From NCBI GenBank assembly GCA_020832185.1, contig JAFIFE010000014.1:186001-250000 (forward strand): 64,000 nt of DNA. The letters are read 5' to 3'. Below, piece after piece: positions 1 through 8,448 of this stretch. Below the pieces are notes generated by a model. The model saw nothing but the letters and a program-made list of their open reading frames with translations. It searched no databases and was not told the DNA's origin. The stretch comes from Alkalibacterium sp. GTDB lineage: Bacteria; Bacillota; Bacilli; Lactobacillales; Carnobacteriaceae_A. The position numbers were made by a program, and so were the translations under genes. Position 1 is the first letter of the stretch; every line of letters starts with the position of its first letter.

Positions 1-321
1 TAAAGTAAAGGCTTTAAATGGTTCCTTCTCCAGATGATCCAGTTTAAACTTAGCTTCTTTGAAGACGTTAGTCAAAATGGCTTGCTTGCCGGCTAACACT
101 TCGTTTCTTCTTTTAATATCGAGGGTATTCTTTCTGATTGTATACTCCTGCTCGTAACTTGCTTTGATTTCTTCTTTAGTTTTTGCTCGTTTCTGTACTT
201 CTTCTGCTTCAGCTGCCTGAACGTCATCTTCAGCCTGTACTTTGGCTTCTTCGACCTCTTGTCTGATTGCAGCTTTTTCTTTTTCAACGACGCGTTCTGT
301 TAGTAATTTTAAATCCGCCAT
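1..321 (-). CDS. ntpE: V-type ATPase subunit E (partial, 3' end outside window)
   Basis: Only the first 107 codons are present; the reading frame runs off the left edge of the window. The start codon at 321 follows a GGAGG-type ribosome binding site, and the protein begins MADLKLLTERVVEKEK. What can be seen is a highly charged helical segment rich in Glu, Lys, Ala and Gln, as expected for the N-terminal coiled coil of the peripheral stalk subunit E. In E. hirae the order is ntpF-I-K-E-C-G-A-B-D, and this gene sits exactly where ntpE should be, 112 bases after ntpK. Subunit E joins the cytoplasmic catalytic head to the membrane sector. The identification rests on gene order and composition rather than on a catalytic motif. 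Confidence 0.85.
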   Translation of the reverse strand, partial: MADLKLLTERVVEKEKAAIRQEVEEAKVQAEDDVQAAEAEEVQKRAKTKEEIKASYEQEYTIRKNTLDIKRRNEVLAGKQAILTNVFKEAKFKLDHLEKEPFKAFTL

Positions 322-433
322 GGTTTCCCTCCTTGTTCAGAGTAATAATATAAAAATGAACAAAGGAATTTAGTTTCAAAAGTAAAAGGATTTCTGTCTT
401 TCACTGAATACCAAATTCCTTTAAAGTCATTTT

Positions 434-910
434 TTACATGAAGATGATCATCATCAAGGAAATAACGAAACCTAAGATAGCGTACGTTTCTACCATAGCT
501 GAGAATATAATCCCTTTAGTTGTATGTTCAGGTTTTTGTGCTAAGATCTGCATTGCCGCTACTGAAACGCGTCCTTGTAAAGCACCAGACACTAGTCCTG
601 TGAATCCTACTGGAAGACCAACCATCATGTAATACCATCCAGTTGAAACGTCAAGGTTAGTTGACAAGTTGATGATGATCAACAATCCAATAACGAACCC
701 GTAAAGACCCTGTGTTGCTGGAAGCATTTGTAACACTAAAGCTAAACCAAATTTTTCCGGTTGTTCTTTAGTCAATGCAGCAGCAGCTTCACCAGCTGAA
801 CCAACACCTCTTGAAGATCCAATACCTGACAAAATTACAGCCAGCCCTACACCAATTGCTCCAAATACAAATCCTAAATTGTCACCAAAAAACATTTCAA
901 AGTTACTCAT
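434..910 (-). CDS. ntpK: V-type ATPase proteolipid subunit K (c-ring)
   Basis: The product has 158 residues and four membrane segments in two hairpins, as in the duplicated V-type c subunit that forms the rotor ring. The chosen start is the second ATG, which lies 9 bases after GGAGG; an ATG two codons upstream is only 3 bases away. The residues matching the sodium ligands of E. hirae NtpK are all present: L63, T66 and Q67 in PATQGLYG, Q112 in SGALQGR, and the essential carboxylate E141 in MVETYAILGF. This supports a sodium-coupled rather than a proton-coupled enzyme. The gene lies between ntpI and ntpE in the usual ntp order. Confidence 0.96.
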   Translation of the reverse strand: MSNFEMFFGDNLGFVFGAIGVGLAVILSGIGSSRGVGSAGEAAAALTKEQPEKFGLALVLQMLPATQGLYGFVIGLLIIINLSTNLDVSTGWYYMMVGLPVGFTGLVSGALQGRVSVAAMQILAQKPEHTTKGIIFSAMVETYAILGFVISLMMIIFM

Positions 911-943
911 TATCATATTCCTCCATTAATTAATTATATTTTT

Positions 944-2905
944 TTACTGATTATTGTTATCTTCCATCCAAATATGTTTTTCCAGCATTTTCAGCGGAGT
1001 CAGTGGTCTTCCGCCACCTTCAAAGAATTTACCGAAGAACTCAACATATTGTAAACGTGACGTATGCACGTACGCACTTAAGAATGTTAATGCGATATTT
1101 AGTGCATGCAGCGCAACAATTATTAGAATTCCTACAGTAAAACGCGCGATAGGTGGTAAAAATCCGATGATCATATTGAATGCCATAGCGATATTCGCAC
1201 TTGCGACTCCCAGTGCCATTAATCTGGTGTAACTTACAATATCTCCTACATATCCAGAGATTCCATATAAGTTATACGCACCTAATCCGAATCCTAAAGC
1301 TTTATTAGAACTGGACATCGCAGATACTAGGAGTATTCCGACAGCATTTATAACTACCAGCCCGATACCCAATTGAGTCACTAGCTGGTTATTTAACAGC
1401 ATGGCACCGGCTATCCATAAAATAAAACCGATGAGCATAAGGAACCAGGCATACCCGTCAACATAAGAAGACGCTCTCTGTCCCTGTCTGTTTTTTATCA
1501 TCCCATTTAAGATCAATCCATAAAGTAAGTGAATCAACCCTAATACGACAGAAAATGCCATAATTTCCAGGACATCATCCTGCAGTGAAAAGACTTGTAT
1601 CGGCAGCTCTACACCGAAGAAACTACCAAAGAACACACCAAATGCCATTGTCGGATACGATAGTATATGAAGGAACTTGATGAAATTCCCCATAGACCCT
1701 TCTATATTAAACACTTTCAATGCATACAGTGTCGCACCAAATAGTAATATCCCATATCCTAAATCAGCACTCATAATTCCAAAGAAAACCATAAAGAACG
1801 GCATCATTAATGGAGTCGGGTCGACTTCATCGTATTTAGGATAACTGAACATTTTGGTAATCATTTCAAATGGACTGACTAATGTATTGTTTTTCAGGAC
1901 AACTGGAACTTCTGAAAATTCTTTCATCTTGATATCGTCAGAAAGAATAGCTACTTCATTTTCACCAATGGTTTGTTCTACATTGGCTTTCAGCTGCTCT
2001 ACTTTTTCTTCTTCGATCCACCCTGATAATAGGAACAAGTGATTACTGTCGATAAATAGTGACTGAGCCGTTTGTCTTTCAGAAATATTATAATAATACT
2101 CTTCAGCCAATTCTAAATCTTTGTGCAGACTCTGCCATTTCCTCATAGTATCAATAGTCGCTTGTTTTTCTTCGCGCAGTTCTTTCTGAGATGTCAAATT
2201 TTTATATAAGGCATCTTCAGGTAAAACATCATGTGTATAGTTTAACGCTCTGTAGCTATACTGCCCGATCAGCTGATCGAAGTTGGTCTTTTCTTCTTTT
2301 GGAAAAATAATGAGATAGGCCACTTCATCGCTGCGTCTGTAGACTTCGTCAAAATATATTTTGCCGTTATATTTTAGCGATTCAATTAATTCTTCAGCAT
2401 GCTCTTTGTCTACTGACCCAACCACGACTTCCATCAATTTAAAGCCATTAATTTCTTCCGGCATAAAATTGAGCGAACGCCATTTTCTCAAGTACTCTTC
2501 TTCCTGCTTTAAATCTTTCAGATTTTCATCTAACTGATTTATTTTATGTTCCATGTTGGACACTTTTTCCAGTGTCTCATCTATGTTCGCTTGCTCCACA
2601 TGATTCTCAAGATCTTTCAATGTGTAGACTTCTCTTTTGGATTTTAATTTTTCGATCAGTCCAGGCTGATCAACATATTCTTTTAAATAATTCAATGAAT
2701 ATTCAATATCCTGAAGCCGAGTATCCATTTCTGTAGAGGCCTTGCCAGATACAGCAGTGTCGAATCCTTTGAGCAGTTCTTCTTCTATATTATCTGCAAC
2801 TGGAATAATTTCCAGACTTTGCATTTCCTGAACGCTTTTCAAAAGCGCTTCTTTATTAACATGTTCAGCTAATAAAGTCAGTTTTTTCATTTTGGCTATG
2901 GCCAT
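944..2905 (-). CDS. ntpI: V-type ATPase subunit I (a subunit, stator and ion channel)
   Basis: The product has 653 residues: an N-terminal cytoplasmic half of about 340 residues rich in coiled coil, then a hydrophobic half with about seven or eight membrane segments. Near the C-terminus the motif SYTRLMALGVAS carries the expected essential arginine, near residue 561, which faces the c-ring carboxylate during ion translocation. The start lies 41 bases inside the 3' end of ntpF, so translation is probably coupled. A GAGGAGG site is 12 bases before the ATG, which is long spacing. An in-frame ATG five codons later is a weaker alternative start. Confidence 0.95.
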   Translation of the reverse strand: MAIAKMKKLTLLAEHVNKEALLKSVQEMQSLEIIPVADNIEEELLKGFDTAVSGKASTEMDTRLQDIEYSLNYLKEYVDQPGLIEKLKSKREVYTLKDLENHVEQANIDETLEKVSNMEHKINQLDENLKDLKQEEEYLRKWRSLNFMPEEINGFKLMEVVVGSVDKEHAEELIESLKYNGKIYFDEVYRRSDEVAYLIIFPKEEKTNFDQLIGQYSYRALNYTHDVLPEDALYKNLTSQKELREEKQATIDTMRKWQSLHKDLELAEEYYYNISERQTAQSLFIDSNHLFLLSGWIEEEKVEQLKANVEQTIGENEVAILSDDIKMKEFSEVPVVLKNNTLVSPFEMITKMFSYPKYDEVDPTPLMMPFFMVFFGIMSADLGYGILLFGATLYALKVFNIEGSMGNFIKFLHILSYPTMAFGVFFGSFFGVELPIQVFSLQDDVLEIMAFSVVLGLIHLLYGLILNGMIKNRQGQRASSYVDGYAWFLMLIGFILWIAGAMLLNNQLVTQLGIGLVVINAVGILLVSAMSSSNKALGFGLGAYNLYGISGYVGDIVSYTRLMALGVASANIAMAFNMIIGFLPPIARFTVGILIIVALHALNIALTFLSAYVHTSRLQYVEFFGKFFEGGGRPLTPLKMLEKHIWMEDNNNQ

Positions 2906-3218
2906 ATCGATGCAATACCTCCTCTGCTATTCGATTGGCTAATCTATCTTTATTTAATTCATAAGTTTCATTATAACGTTGAACGTCACTTTCGACTTGC
3001 TCTTCAAGCAACTCTTCGTCTTTCTTAAGCATTGCTTCAATCTGTGCATCTTGATCCTTACGGTAAGCTGCAACTTCGTGTTCTGTCTGCTCTTTGATTT
3101 TATCGATCCTCAGAGCTTTTCCTGCTTTTATTTCTTTTAGTTCTTTATCTGCATTAGCTCTGAGTTCTTCAACCCTTGCCTCTGCTTCTTTAACATAATT
3201 TATAGCTTCACGATTCAT
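2865..3218 (-). CDS. ntpF: V-type ATPase subunit F/G family (peripheral stalk)
   Basis: This 117-residue, almost entirely helical protein is rich in Glu, Lys, Arg and Ala and contains the stretch ADKELKEIKAGKALR. This suits the long coiled-coil peripheral stalk partner of subunit E. It is the first gene of the ntp operon, the position of ntpF in E. hirae. The start is preceded by AGGGGGAG at about 6 bases spacing. The 3' end overlaps ntpI by 41 bases. Sequence identity in this family is low, so the name rests largely on position and composition. Confidence 0.85.
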   Translation of the reverse strand: MNREAINYVKEAEARVEELRANADKELKEIKAGKALRIDKIKEQTEHEVAAYRKDQDAQIEAMLKKDEELLEEQVESDVQRYNETYELNKDRLANRIAEEVLHRYGHSQNEKTDFIS

Positions 3219-3241
3219 TTTTCTCCCCCTTTCGACAAAAA

Positions 3242-3302
3242 GGGCGCAGCTAACAAGCTTTCTTCTCGCCCTAGAAGAAATAAACCTTGAAAGCTCACGC
3301 CC
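3242..3302 (-). promoter_or_regulatory. Structured leader RNA with terminator-like end before the V-ATPase operon
   Basis: Read on the minus strand, GGGCG (3302-3298), AGCU (3295-3292) and CAAG (3289-3286) pair in order with CGCCC (3246-3242), AGCU (3251-3248) and CUUG (3257-3254), interrupted by small internal loops. A run of five U (3241-3237) follows at once, as in an intrinsic terminator. Inside lies a perfect 8-bp hairpin, UUUCUUCU/AGAAGAAA (3280-3273 with 3266-3259), whose loop repeats GGGCG (3271-3267). Two GGGCG segments could therefore compete for the single CGCCC. The structure lies between a promoter and ntpF, so it may act as an attenuator. I cannot assign it to a known riboswitch class. 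Confidence 0.7.
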
Positions 3303-3336
3303 AACCGCACTTATATTATTTGTACTAACACTGTTT

Positions 3337-3366
3337 ATAATAGCACACTCTTAAAATTAGTGTCAA
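3337..3366 (-). promoter_or_regulatory. Promoter of the ntp operon
   Basis: On the minus strand TTGACA (3366-3361) is followed after 18 bases by TATTAT (3342-3337). This is a close match to the vegetative sigma factor consensus. Transcription would start near 3330, giving a leader of about 110 bases that contains the structured element before ntpF. Confidence 0.75.
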
Positions 3367-3420
3367 CTAGAACAAATTCACATAGCAGGGTATATGGGCG
3401 TATCAATATAATAAATAAAA

Positions 3421-4293
3421 TCAGTTTTGACGCATTTCTCCATAGCTGAATACTGCCAAAGATCCAAAGCCTGTGTGAGCGGCAACTGTTGGACCATAAC
3501 TTGATACAATAATTTCACTCGGATTCAAATGCTCAAGTAATTTTTCCTTAATAAGCTCAGCTTCTTCCGGCACTCCAACGTGCCCGATAAATAGTGCATG
3601 ATCTTCTACATCTTTTATATTATTGATCGTCTGATCCACCAGATGCTGGATCGATTTTTTTCGTCCTCTTACCTTGGCAACAGGGATCAGCTTTCCTTCC
3701 TGATTCATGACAATGATAGGTTTGACACTTAACAAGGACCCGACTGTCGCAGCAGTTGCTGATATACGCCCACCTCGCTGTAAATGTTTGATGTCATCAA
3801 CCGTTACCCATGAATGGTAATTCAGTTTGTTCTCCTCCACCCATTCAATGAGTGCTTCCTTGCTGAATCCTTCCTTTTTACGCTTAGCTGCCTCATAAAC
3901 TAATAATCCTTCTCCCAGACTAGCCGCCTTCGTATCAATGATGGATAAATCGATCTCACCATATTCCTCTTTGAGCATTTCCCTGGCTTGAATCGCATTG
4001 TTTAATGACCCTGAAAGGCCTGATGAGAAAGCCAAATAAACAGCAGGCATTCCTTTATCGATATATTCTTTAAACTTTTCAATATACGAATGCACATTCA
4101 CCTGAGACGTTGATGCGGTTTCTCCATTCTTTAAGCGCTGAAAAAATGCCGCCTTATCAAATGTTTTACCCATATCATCGATCAGATCTTCTCCACCGAT
4201 ATTAGTAGTAAAATTGACGATGTCCAAGTCATATTCTGCTACTATCTCCAGCGGTAAATCACAGCAAGAATCTGTAATTAACTGATAGTCCAC
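3421..4293 (-). CDS. DegV family fatty-acid-binding protein
   Basis: DegV-fold protein (FakB type), which presents a bound fatty acid to a kinase or carries lipid. Seen near the N-terminus is the family motif ITDSCCDLP. Later come GGRISATAATVGSLL and a C-terminal SYGPTVAAHTGFGSLAVF, typical of the lipid pocket and DegV C-terminal signature. The start is taken as the GTG at 4293 (290 residues), because AAAGGAG lies 11 bases upstream. The in-frame ATG at 4320 has no ribosome binding site and lies beside a possible -10 box (TATAAT, 4333-4328). The gene stands alone between the ntp operon and a divergent small gene. Which kinase it serves cannot be told from this window. Confidence 0.9.
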   Translation of the reverse strand: MDYQLITDSCCDLPLEIVAEYDLDIVNFTTNIGGEDLIDDMGKTFDKAAFFQRLKNGETASTSQVNVHSYIEKFKEYIDKGMPAVYLAFSSGLSGSLNNAIQAREMLKEEYGEIDLSIIDTKAASLGEGLLVYEAAKRKKEGFSKEALIEWVEENKLNYHSWVTVDDIKHLQRGGRISATAATVGSLLSVKPIIVMNQEGKLIPVAKVRGRKKSIQHLVDQTINNIKDVEDHALFIGHVGVPEEAELIKEKLLEHLNPSEIIVSSYGPTVAAHTGFGSLAVFSYGEMRQN

Positions 4294-4539
4294 TTTTTTA
4301 TCCACTCCTTTATTGAACACATCTATTATTATACGTTTAATTTAGTTAAATAGAAATAAAACTTCTGTATTTAGTGGGAAAAAACAGCAGCCATCAGTAT
4401 CATTTATTGCTCTTCCATCAAAGCGATTGATGGAGTCTCTTCTATAGAAGCTTTCCTTAATCAGTACTTTAATCTTATTCAATATAACTGCTTCATCATT
4501 ATACTAAAAATTAGTCTCTAAAAAATGTGGCGTTCTCCA

Positions 4540-4568
4540 TTGACGAATGTATGTTCGTAAGATATACT
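4540..4568 (+). promoter_or_regulatory. Promoter with LexA/SOS-like box
   Basis: TTGACG (4540-4545) and TATACT (4563-4568) are separated by 17 bases. Overlapping the spacer is CGAATGTATGTTCG (4544-4557), one base away from the Gram-positive LexA (DinR) box CGAAC-N4-GTTCG. A repressor bound there would block RNA polymerase. The placement is typical of SOS genes. LexA itself is not in this window. Confidence 0.65.
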
Positions 4569-4598
4569 AAAGGTAACACATGTTCGGGGAGGGTTATT

Positions 4599-4919
4599 AT
4601 GAGTAAATTAGCTTACGAAAAACAGCATATTTTTGACTATTTCAAAAAGGGCTATGGGTCACTTTTTTCAAACCTGTCAAAAGTTCAACCTCAAATGCCA
4701 AAAAGTCAGTTGTTATTATTTTTAAAACAGGCTGTTAAAAAACAGCAGCGTATTATTGTTCAGGTCAATCCTACCGCTTATTCGGATCAGATCAACGAAT
4801 ATAGAGGAACAGCATCGTTCTCTCCTCGTTCAGCCCAGATCATACTAAAAACAGCTAACAATCACACCACTTATCTCTTAAATGCTAAAGATATCAGACA
4901 TATTCGAATCGTAAAATAA
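4599..4919 (+). CDS. Small unknown protein, possible YolD-like, predicted SOS-regulated
   Basis: This 106-residue soluble protein has a strongly basic, helical N-terminal half (Lys/Gln-rich around residues 36-50). The C-terminal half has a beta-strand pattern (RIIVQVNP, GTASFSP, QIILKT, TTYLLNAKDIRHIRIV). The start at 4599 follows GGGGAGGG; a longer frame from 4527 would begin inside the promoter. The strand pattern ending in a hydrophobic DI-x-x-I resembles small beta-barrel YolD-like proteins, which in bacilli sit beside Y-family polymerases and are SOS-induced. That resemblance is weak and is only my reading. It is a single-gene unit ending at a strong terminator. Confidence 0.75.
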   Translation: MSKLAYEKQHIFDYFKKGYGSLFSNLSKVQPQMPKSQLLLFLKQAVKKQQRIIVQVNPTAYSDQINEYRGTASFSPRSAQIILKTANNHTTYLLNAKDIRHIRIVK

Positions 4920-4920
4920 A

Positions 4921-4970
4921 AATACTCTATAGGAGCAAACAGCACTTTTTCGCTGCTCCTATAGAGTATT
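4921..4970. terminator. Bidirectional intrinsic terminator
   Basis: A perfect 17-bp stem (4921-4937 with 4954-4970) has T-runs on both sides. It ends the small plus-strand gene and the opuC operon, which converge here. Confidence 0.9.
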
Positions 4971-4972
4971 TT

Positions 4973-5662
4973 TTATTTTCTTACACGACTGGATGGATCC
5001 AGTTTCTTCTCGAGCCAGGCCAATACGAGATCGGCTGCCACTGCCATTAAAGCTGTCGGTATAGCACCGGCTAAGATAATGGCGCCTCCTTGAGAGGCAT
5101 TAACTCCACGCTGGATGATATCACCTAAACCACCCGCGCCAATAAAGGTACCTATAGCTGTTACTCCAATAGCAACAACTAGAGCATTCCTCAGACCGGC
5201 CATGATGACTGATATGGCCATTGGGAGTTCCACTTTATAAGTCTGCTGCCATCTGGTCATTCCCATTCCTTTGGCTGCATCCATTAACGCATTGTCGACA
5301 TTCTTTACACCTGCGTATGTGTTTTTGACAATAGGTAATAAAGAGTACAGGAACACTGTGATAATAACTGTGTTGACACCTATACCAAATCCTAGCATCA
5401 ATATAGATAACATCGCTAGTGATGGGATAGTCTGGATAACATTGGCTGCACCAACGACCCAGTCAGCTAGTTTGCTGTGTCTTGCAATATAAAATCCTAT
5501 GGGTATGGCTACAATAGCGGCAAATAGGACGCCATAGATCGAAATGAGAAAATGTCTTGTAAATTGCTCCCACAAATATGCCCCATTTTCCTGAACATAA
5601 TAAATCAGCTGCTGAAATGTATTCATTTGAGTTAATTCATCTAATCCTTCTATATTAAGCAT
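4973..5662 (-). CDS. opuCD: Osmoprotectant ABC transporter permease OpuCD-type
   Basis: Inner-membrane permease of 229 residues with about five or six membrane segments and the binding-protein-dependent transport signature around DAAKGMGMTRWQQTYKVELP, which docks to the ATPase. It is the last gene of an opuCA-CB-CC-CD set in the same order as B. subtilis opuC. Its start follows a GGGGGG site and is one base after the opuCC stop. Glycine betaine, carnitine or choline import for osmoprotection is the family role; the exact substrate cannot be read from the sequence. Confidence 0.9.
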   Translation of the reverse strand: MLNIEGLDELTQMNTFQQLIYYVQENGAYLWEQFTRHFLISIYGVLFAAIVAIPIGFYIARHSKLADWVVGAANVIQTIPSLAMLSILMLGFGIGVNTVIITVFLYSLLPIVKNTYAGVKNVDNALMDAAKGMGMTRWQQTYKVELPMAISVIMAGLRNALVVAIGVTAIGTFIGAGGLGDIIQRGVNASQGGAIILAGAIPTALMAVAADLVLAWLEKKLDPSSRVRK

Positions 5663-5663
5663 T

Positions 5664-6623
5664 CTATTCCCCCCCTACTGGTTCAAGATACGGTTCGCTG
5701 TCTTCAAAATAATTGTTAGCTTCTAAAAACTCACGTGCCACAGTTGCCGGCTCTAGTAAGTATTCATCAGCGATGAAGTTCATTTCCTGCATGACTTCTG
5801 TCTCGATGATCCCTTCCATTTTCAGGAGGATTTCATCAAGTAACGGGTACTCTTCTACCGTTTCATACAATGCAGATGGACTGGCATCATATGGCGGGAA
5901 GAAATTCAGATCGTCTTCCAGGAAGACCAAGTCATAACTCGCAATTCTTCCATCTGTTGAATAGCCCAGGACGACGTCCATATTACCTGACTGGACTGCG
6001 TCATAAACCAGACCGATTTCCATTGGATAAACTGTGTCAAAATCAAATTGATAGGTGTCAAGAAAAGCTCTGTATCCATCTCCTTCACGTTCCATCCAGG
6101 AATTATCCACACCTGCAGTTAAGTCATCTGAAATAGGTGCTAGATCACTGATGGTCTCAAGGTTATGCTCTTGAGCCAGTTCGCTAGTAACAAGAAAGGC
6201 ATATGTGTTTTCAAATCCGTATGAAGGGTAGTATTTCATATTGTACTGTTCTCGAAACCCTTCTGTAACTGCCGCTCTTGCTTCATCAGGGTCAGTGATC
6301 GGGTCCATCCCCAAGTCACCCGTCAGTGCAGTACCTGTATAAGCGGCTGCCGCAACGTCAGCATCGCCTTGGGCAAGTGCTTGAGTGACCATTGTCGAAG
6401 AGCCAAGGTTCTGGATAACATCCGCATTGATCTCTGAGTAGTGATTAACCATACCCTGCACGATATATCCTAAAATAACCATTTCTGTAGATGATTGTGT
6501 CGCAATCGTTATATTTCCTTCTTCTGTCAAGCCTGCCCCTAATCCCGGGAGAGAACAAGCCGTAGTGAATACTGCGGTCGTCGCTAATGCAGCAAGTTTA
6601 ACATTTTTTGTCAATTTCATCAT
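5664..6623 (-). CDS. opuCC: Osmoprotectant-binding lipoprotein OpuCC-type
   Basis: Substrate-binding protein of 319 residues. The N-terminus is a lipoprotein signal, with a basic start, a short Ala/Thr-rich hydrophobic stretch and a cysteine at residue 23 in FTTACSLPG. The mature protein would be anchored to the outer face of the membrane. The body matches the OpuAC/ProX-like fold of quaternary amine binders, for example GNITIATQSSTEMVILG and SSTMVTQALAQGDADVAA. It captures betaine-like solutes for the two permeases that flank it. Confidence 0.9.
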   Translation of the reverse strand: MMKLTKNVKLAALATTAVFTTACSLPGLGAGLTEEGNITIATQSSTEMVILGYIVQGMVNHYSEINADVIQNLGSSTMVTQALAQGDADVAAAAYTGTALTGDLGMDPITDPDEARAAVTEGFREQYNMKYYPSYGFENTYAFLVTSELAQEHNLETISDLAPISDDLTAGVDNSWMEREGDGYRAFLDTYQFDFDTVYPMEIGLVYDAVQSGNMDVVLGYSTDGRIASYDLVFLEDDLNFFPPYDASPSALYETVEEYPLLDEILLKMEGIIETEVMQEMNFIADEYLLEPATVAREFLEANNYFEDSEPYLEPVGGE

Positions 6624-6637
6624 TATCAGCCTTTCTC

Positions 6638-7270
6638 TTATCCTGAGACTTGATTTCTCGGAGTCACCTTTTTTTCTACCATTCCCAATCCAAAATCGAC
6701 AAGCAATGCCAATAGTGTAACAGGGATCGTTCCACCTATAATTAACTCAGGAATATATAAGTTCAGTCCGTTGAAAATAAAATCTCCTAATCCACCGGCT
6801 CCAATGTATGAAGCGAGGGCTGCCCATGCAATAACATAGGTCCCTGACAAACGAATTCCCGCCATGATGACCGGAGCAGCTTGTGGCAACTCTACTTTTC
6901 TGATGAGCTGCATTTCAGTCATTCCCATGCCTCTTGCAGCATCAACTAAAGCTGGATTGACTCCCCTCATTCCAGTGTACGTGTTTCTCAAAATTGGGAG
7001 TAAGGAGTAAATAAATAGTGCGATTATTGCCGGTACTTGTCCAATTCCAAAGAGTGGAATCATTAAAGCCAGCAATGCCAGTGAAGGCACCGTCTGTAAT
7101 ATGGAAGCCAAGCCTATAACGGCTGTCGCTAATTTACCCGTTCTCGTAAGTCCAATGCCTAATGGTACAGCAACTATAACGCCTAAACCTAGTGCAATCA
7201 TTGAAATATATAAATGTTCCCAAATCAAACGCATCATTTGGGATCCATAATTAGCAAAAAAATCTGCCAT
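6638..7270 (-). CDS. opuCB: Osmoprotectant ABC transporter permease OpuCB-type
   Basis: Permease of 210 residues, paralogous to OpuCD. It has about five or six membrane segments and the conserved EAA-like loop [20 protein letters not shown]. It would form the heterodimeric membrane channel with OpuCD. It lies 11 bases after opuCA and 14 bases before opuCC, in one operon. Confidence 0.9.
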   Translation of the reverse strand: MADFFANYGSQMMRLIWEHLYISMIALGLGVIVAVPLGIGLTRTGKLATAVIGLASILQTVPSLALLALMIPLFGIGQVPAIIALFIYSLLPILRNTYTGMRGVNPALVDAARGMGMTEMQLIRKVELPQAAPVIMAGIRLSGTYVIAWAALASYIGAGGLGDFIFNGLNLYIPELIIGGTIPVTLLALLVDFGLGMVEKKVTPRNQVSG

Positions 7271-7281
7271 GTGTTTCCCTC

Positions 7282-8448
7282 CTATTCTGATTCTTGATAC
7301 TGAGTCGTTTCTAATGGAATACTTTCGACCTCTTCATCGTCACCCCAGATGGTATCGTAGACGATATCAACCAGTGAAGCTCTAGTAACAAGACCTTCAA
7401 GTTTGCCGGCTTCATTAACAACGGGTATGTTCTTATATCCTCGTTTCAACATTTTGTCGGCTACACTGCTCAGTAAAGTACCTGACTTAACATAATAGAC
7501 ATGAGACATGATTTCACTAACTGTCTCTGCTTTTTTACGATTCTTATTGATGCCTTCAAAATCAACAACCCCTTGAAGGACATGGTGCATATCTGTGACA
7601 AACAATGTATCCACTCTGCGGTCACGCATCACTCGAATCGATTCTGCTAGAGTCATATCTGAAGTAACAGTGATTGGTGTCTTAACCATTACCTGGTCAA
7701 CCGTCTGCATTGTCGAACGCTGCTGCAGGCGATCCTCACCCAAGAAACTTTCAACGAATTCATTGGCAGGTGCGGCTAATATATTGTCAGGTGTATCATA
7801 CTGAATGACTTTTCCTTCAGACATAATGGCAATTTTGTCAGCCAGCTTCAGTGCCTCATCCATGTCATGCGTTACAAAGACAACCGTTCTTCCCATCTCT
7901 TCCTGCAGATGTTTAACTAATTCTTGTAAAGCATCCCTAGTGATGGGGTCAAGTGCACCAAACGGCTCATCCATCAAGATAATATCCTGATTAGCTGCCA
8001 GTGCACGAATAACACCGATTCTCTGCTGCTGTCCACCAGAAAGCTCCTGCGGGTATCGGTCTAAAAATTCATTACCCATATCTACACGTTTCAGCAGTCG
8101 TTCAGCTGTTTCACGCATTTTATCTTTGTCCCACTTTAATAATTTCGGAACCATGACAATATTTTCATAAACAGTCATATGCGGCATCAGACCCGTTTGC
8201 TGAATGACATACCCAATTCTTCTTCTTAGCTCAACTGCATTTTCATCCTTAATGTTTTTCCCATCAATCAGAATCTCTCCAGAAGTAGAATCGATCATAC
8301 GGTTGATCATTCTCATCGTCGTCGTTTTCCCACTGCCTGACGTTCCAATCAGGACGACAAACTCACCTTCGTTAATAGTAAACGACACGTCATCTACTGC
8401 CTTAGTACCATCACCATAAATTTTTGACACATTTTTAAATTCAATCAT
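7282..8448 (-). CDS. opuCA: Osmoprotectant ABC transporter ATPase with CBS domains OpuCA-type
   Basis: ATPase of 388 residues. Walker A is [10 protein letters not shown] (about residue 35), the signature is LSGGQQQR and Walker B is [12 protein letters not shown], followed by an H-loop THDMDEAL. The C-terminal third (about 255-370) has two CBS repeats, seen as [19 protein letters not shown] and [17 protein letters not shown]. In related OpuA/OpuC ATPases these sense ionic strength or cyclic di-AMP. First gene of the operon; ribosome binding site AAAGGAGACA. Confidence 0.95.
   Translation of the reverse strand: MIEFKNVSKIYGDGTKAVDDVSFTINEGEFVVLIGTSGSGKTTTMRMINRMIDSTSGEILIDGKNIKDENAVELRRRIGYVIQQTGLMPHMTVYENIVMVPKLLKWDKDKMRETAERLLKRVDMGNEFLDRYPQELSGGQQQRIGVIRALAANQDIILMDEPFGALDPITRDALQELVKHLQEEMGRTVVFVTHDMDEALKLADKIAIMSEGKVIQYDTPDNILAAPANEFVESFLGEDRLQQRSTMQTVDQVMVKTPITVTSDMTLAESIRVMRDRRVDTLFVTDMHHVLQGVVDFEGINKNRKKAETVSEIMSHVYYVKSGTLLSSVADKMLKRGYKNIPVVNEAGKLEGLVTRASLVDIVYDTIWGDDEEVESIPLETTQYQESE

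Noticed and set aside
93-287. 64-codon minus-strand ORF
   Set aside because: It is an out-of-frame shadow of ntpE, whose correct frame starts at 321.
4527-4598. Longer start for the 106-residue gene
   Set aside because: This extension covers the promoter and SOS-like box and has no ribosome binding site; the ATG at 4599 follows GGGGAGGG.
5870-6136. Plus- and minus-strand ORFs inside opuCC
   Set aside because: They are shadows of the lipoprotein gene, with no ribosome binding sites and unlikely composition.
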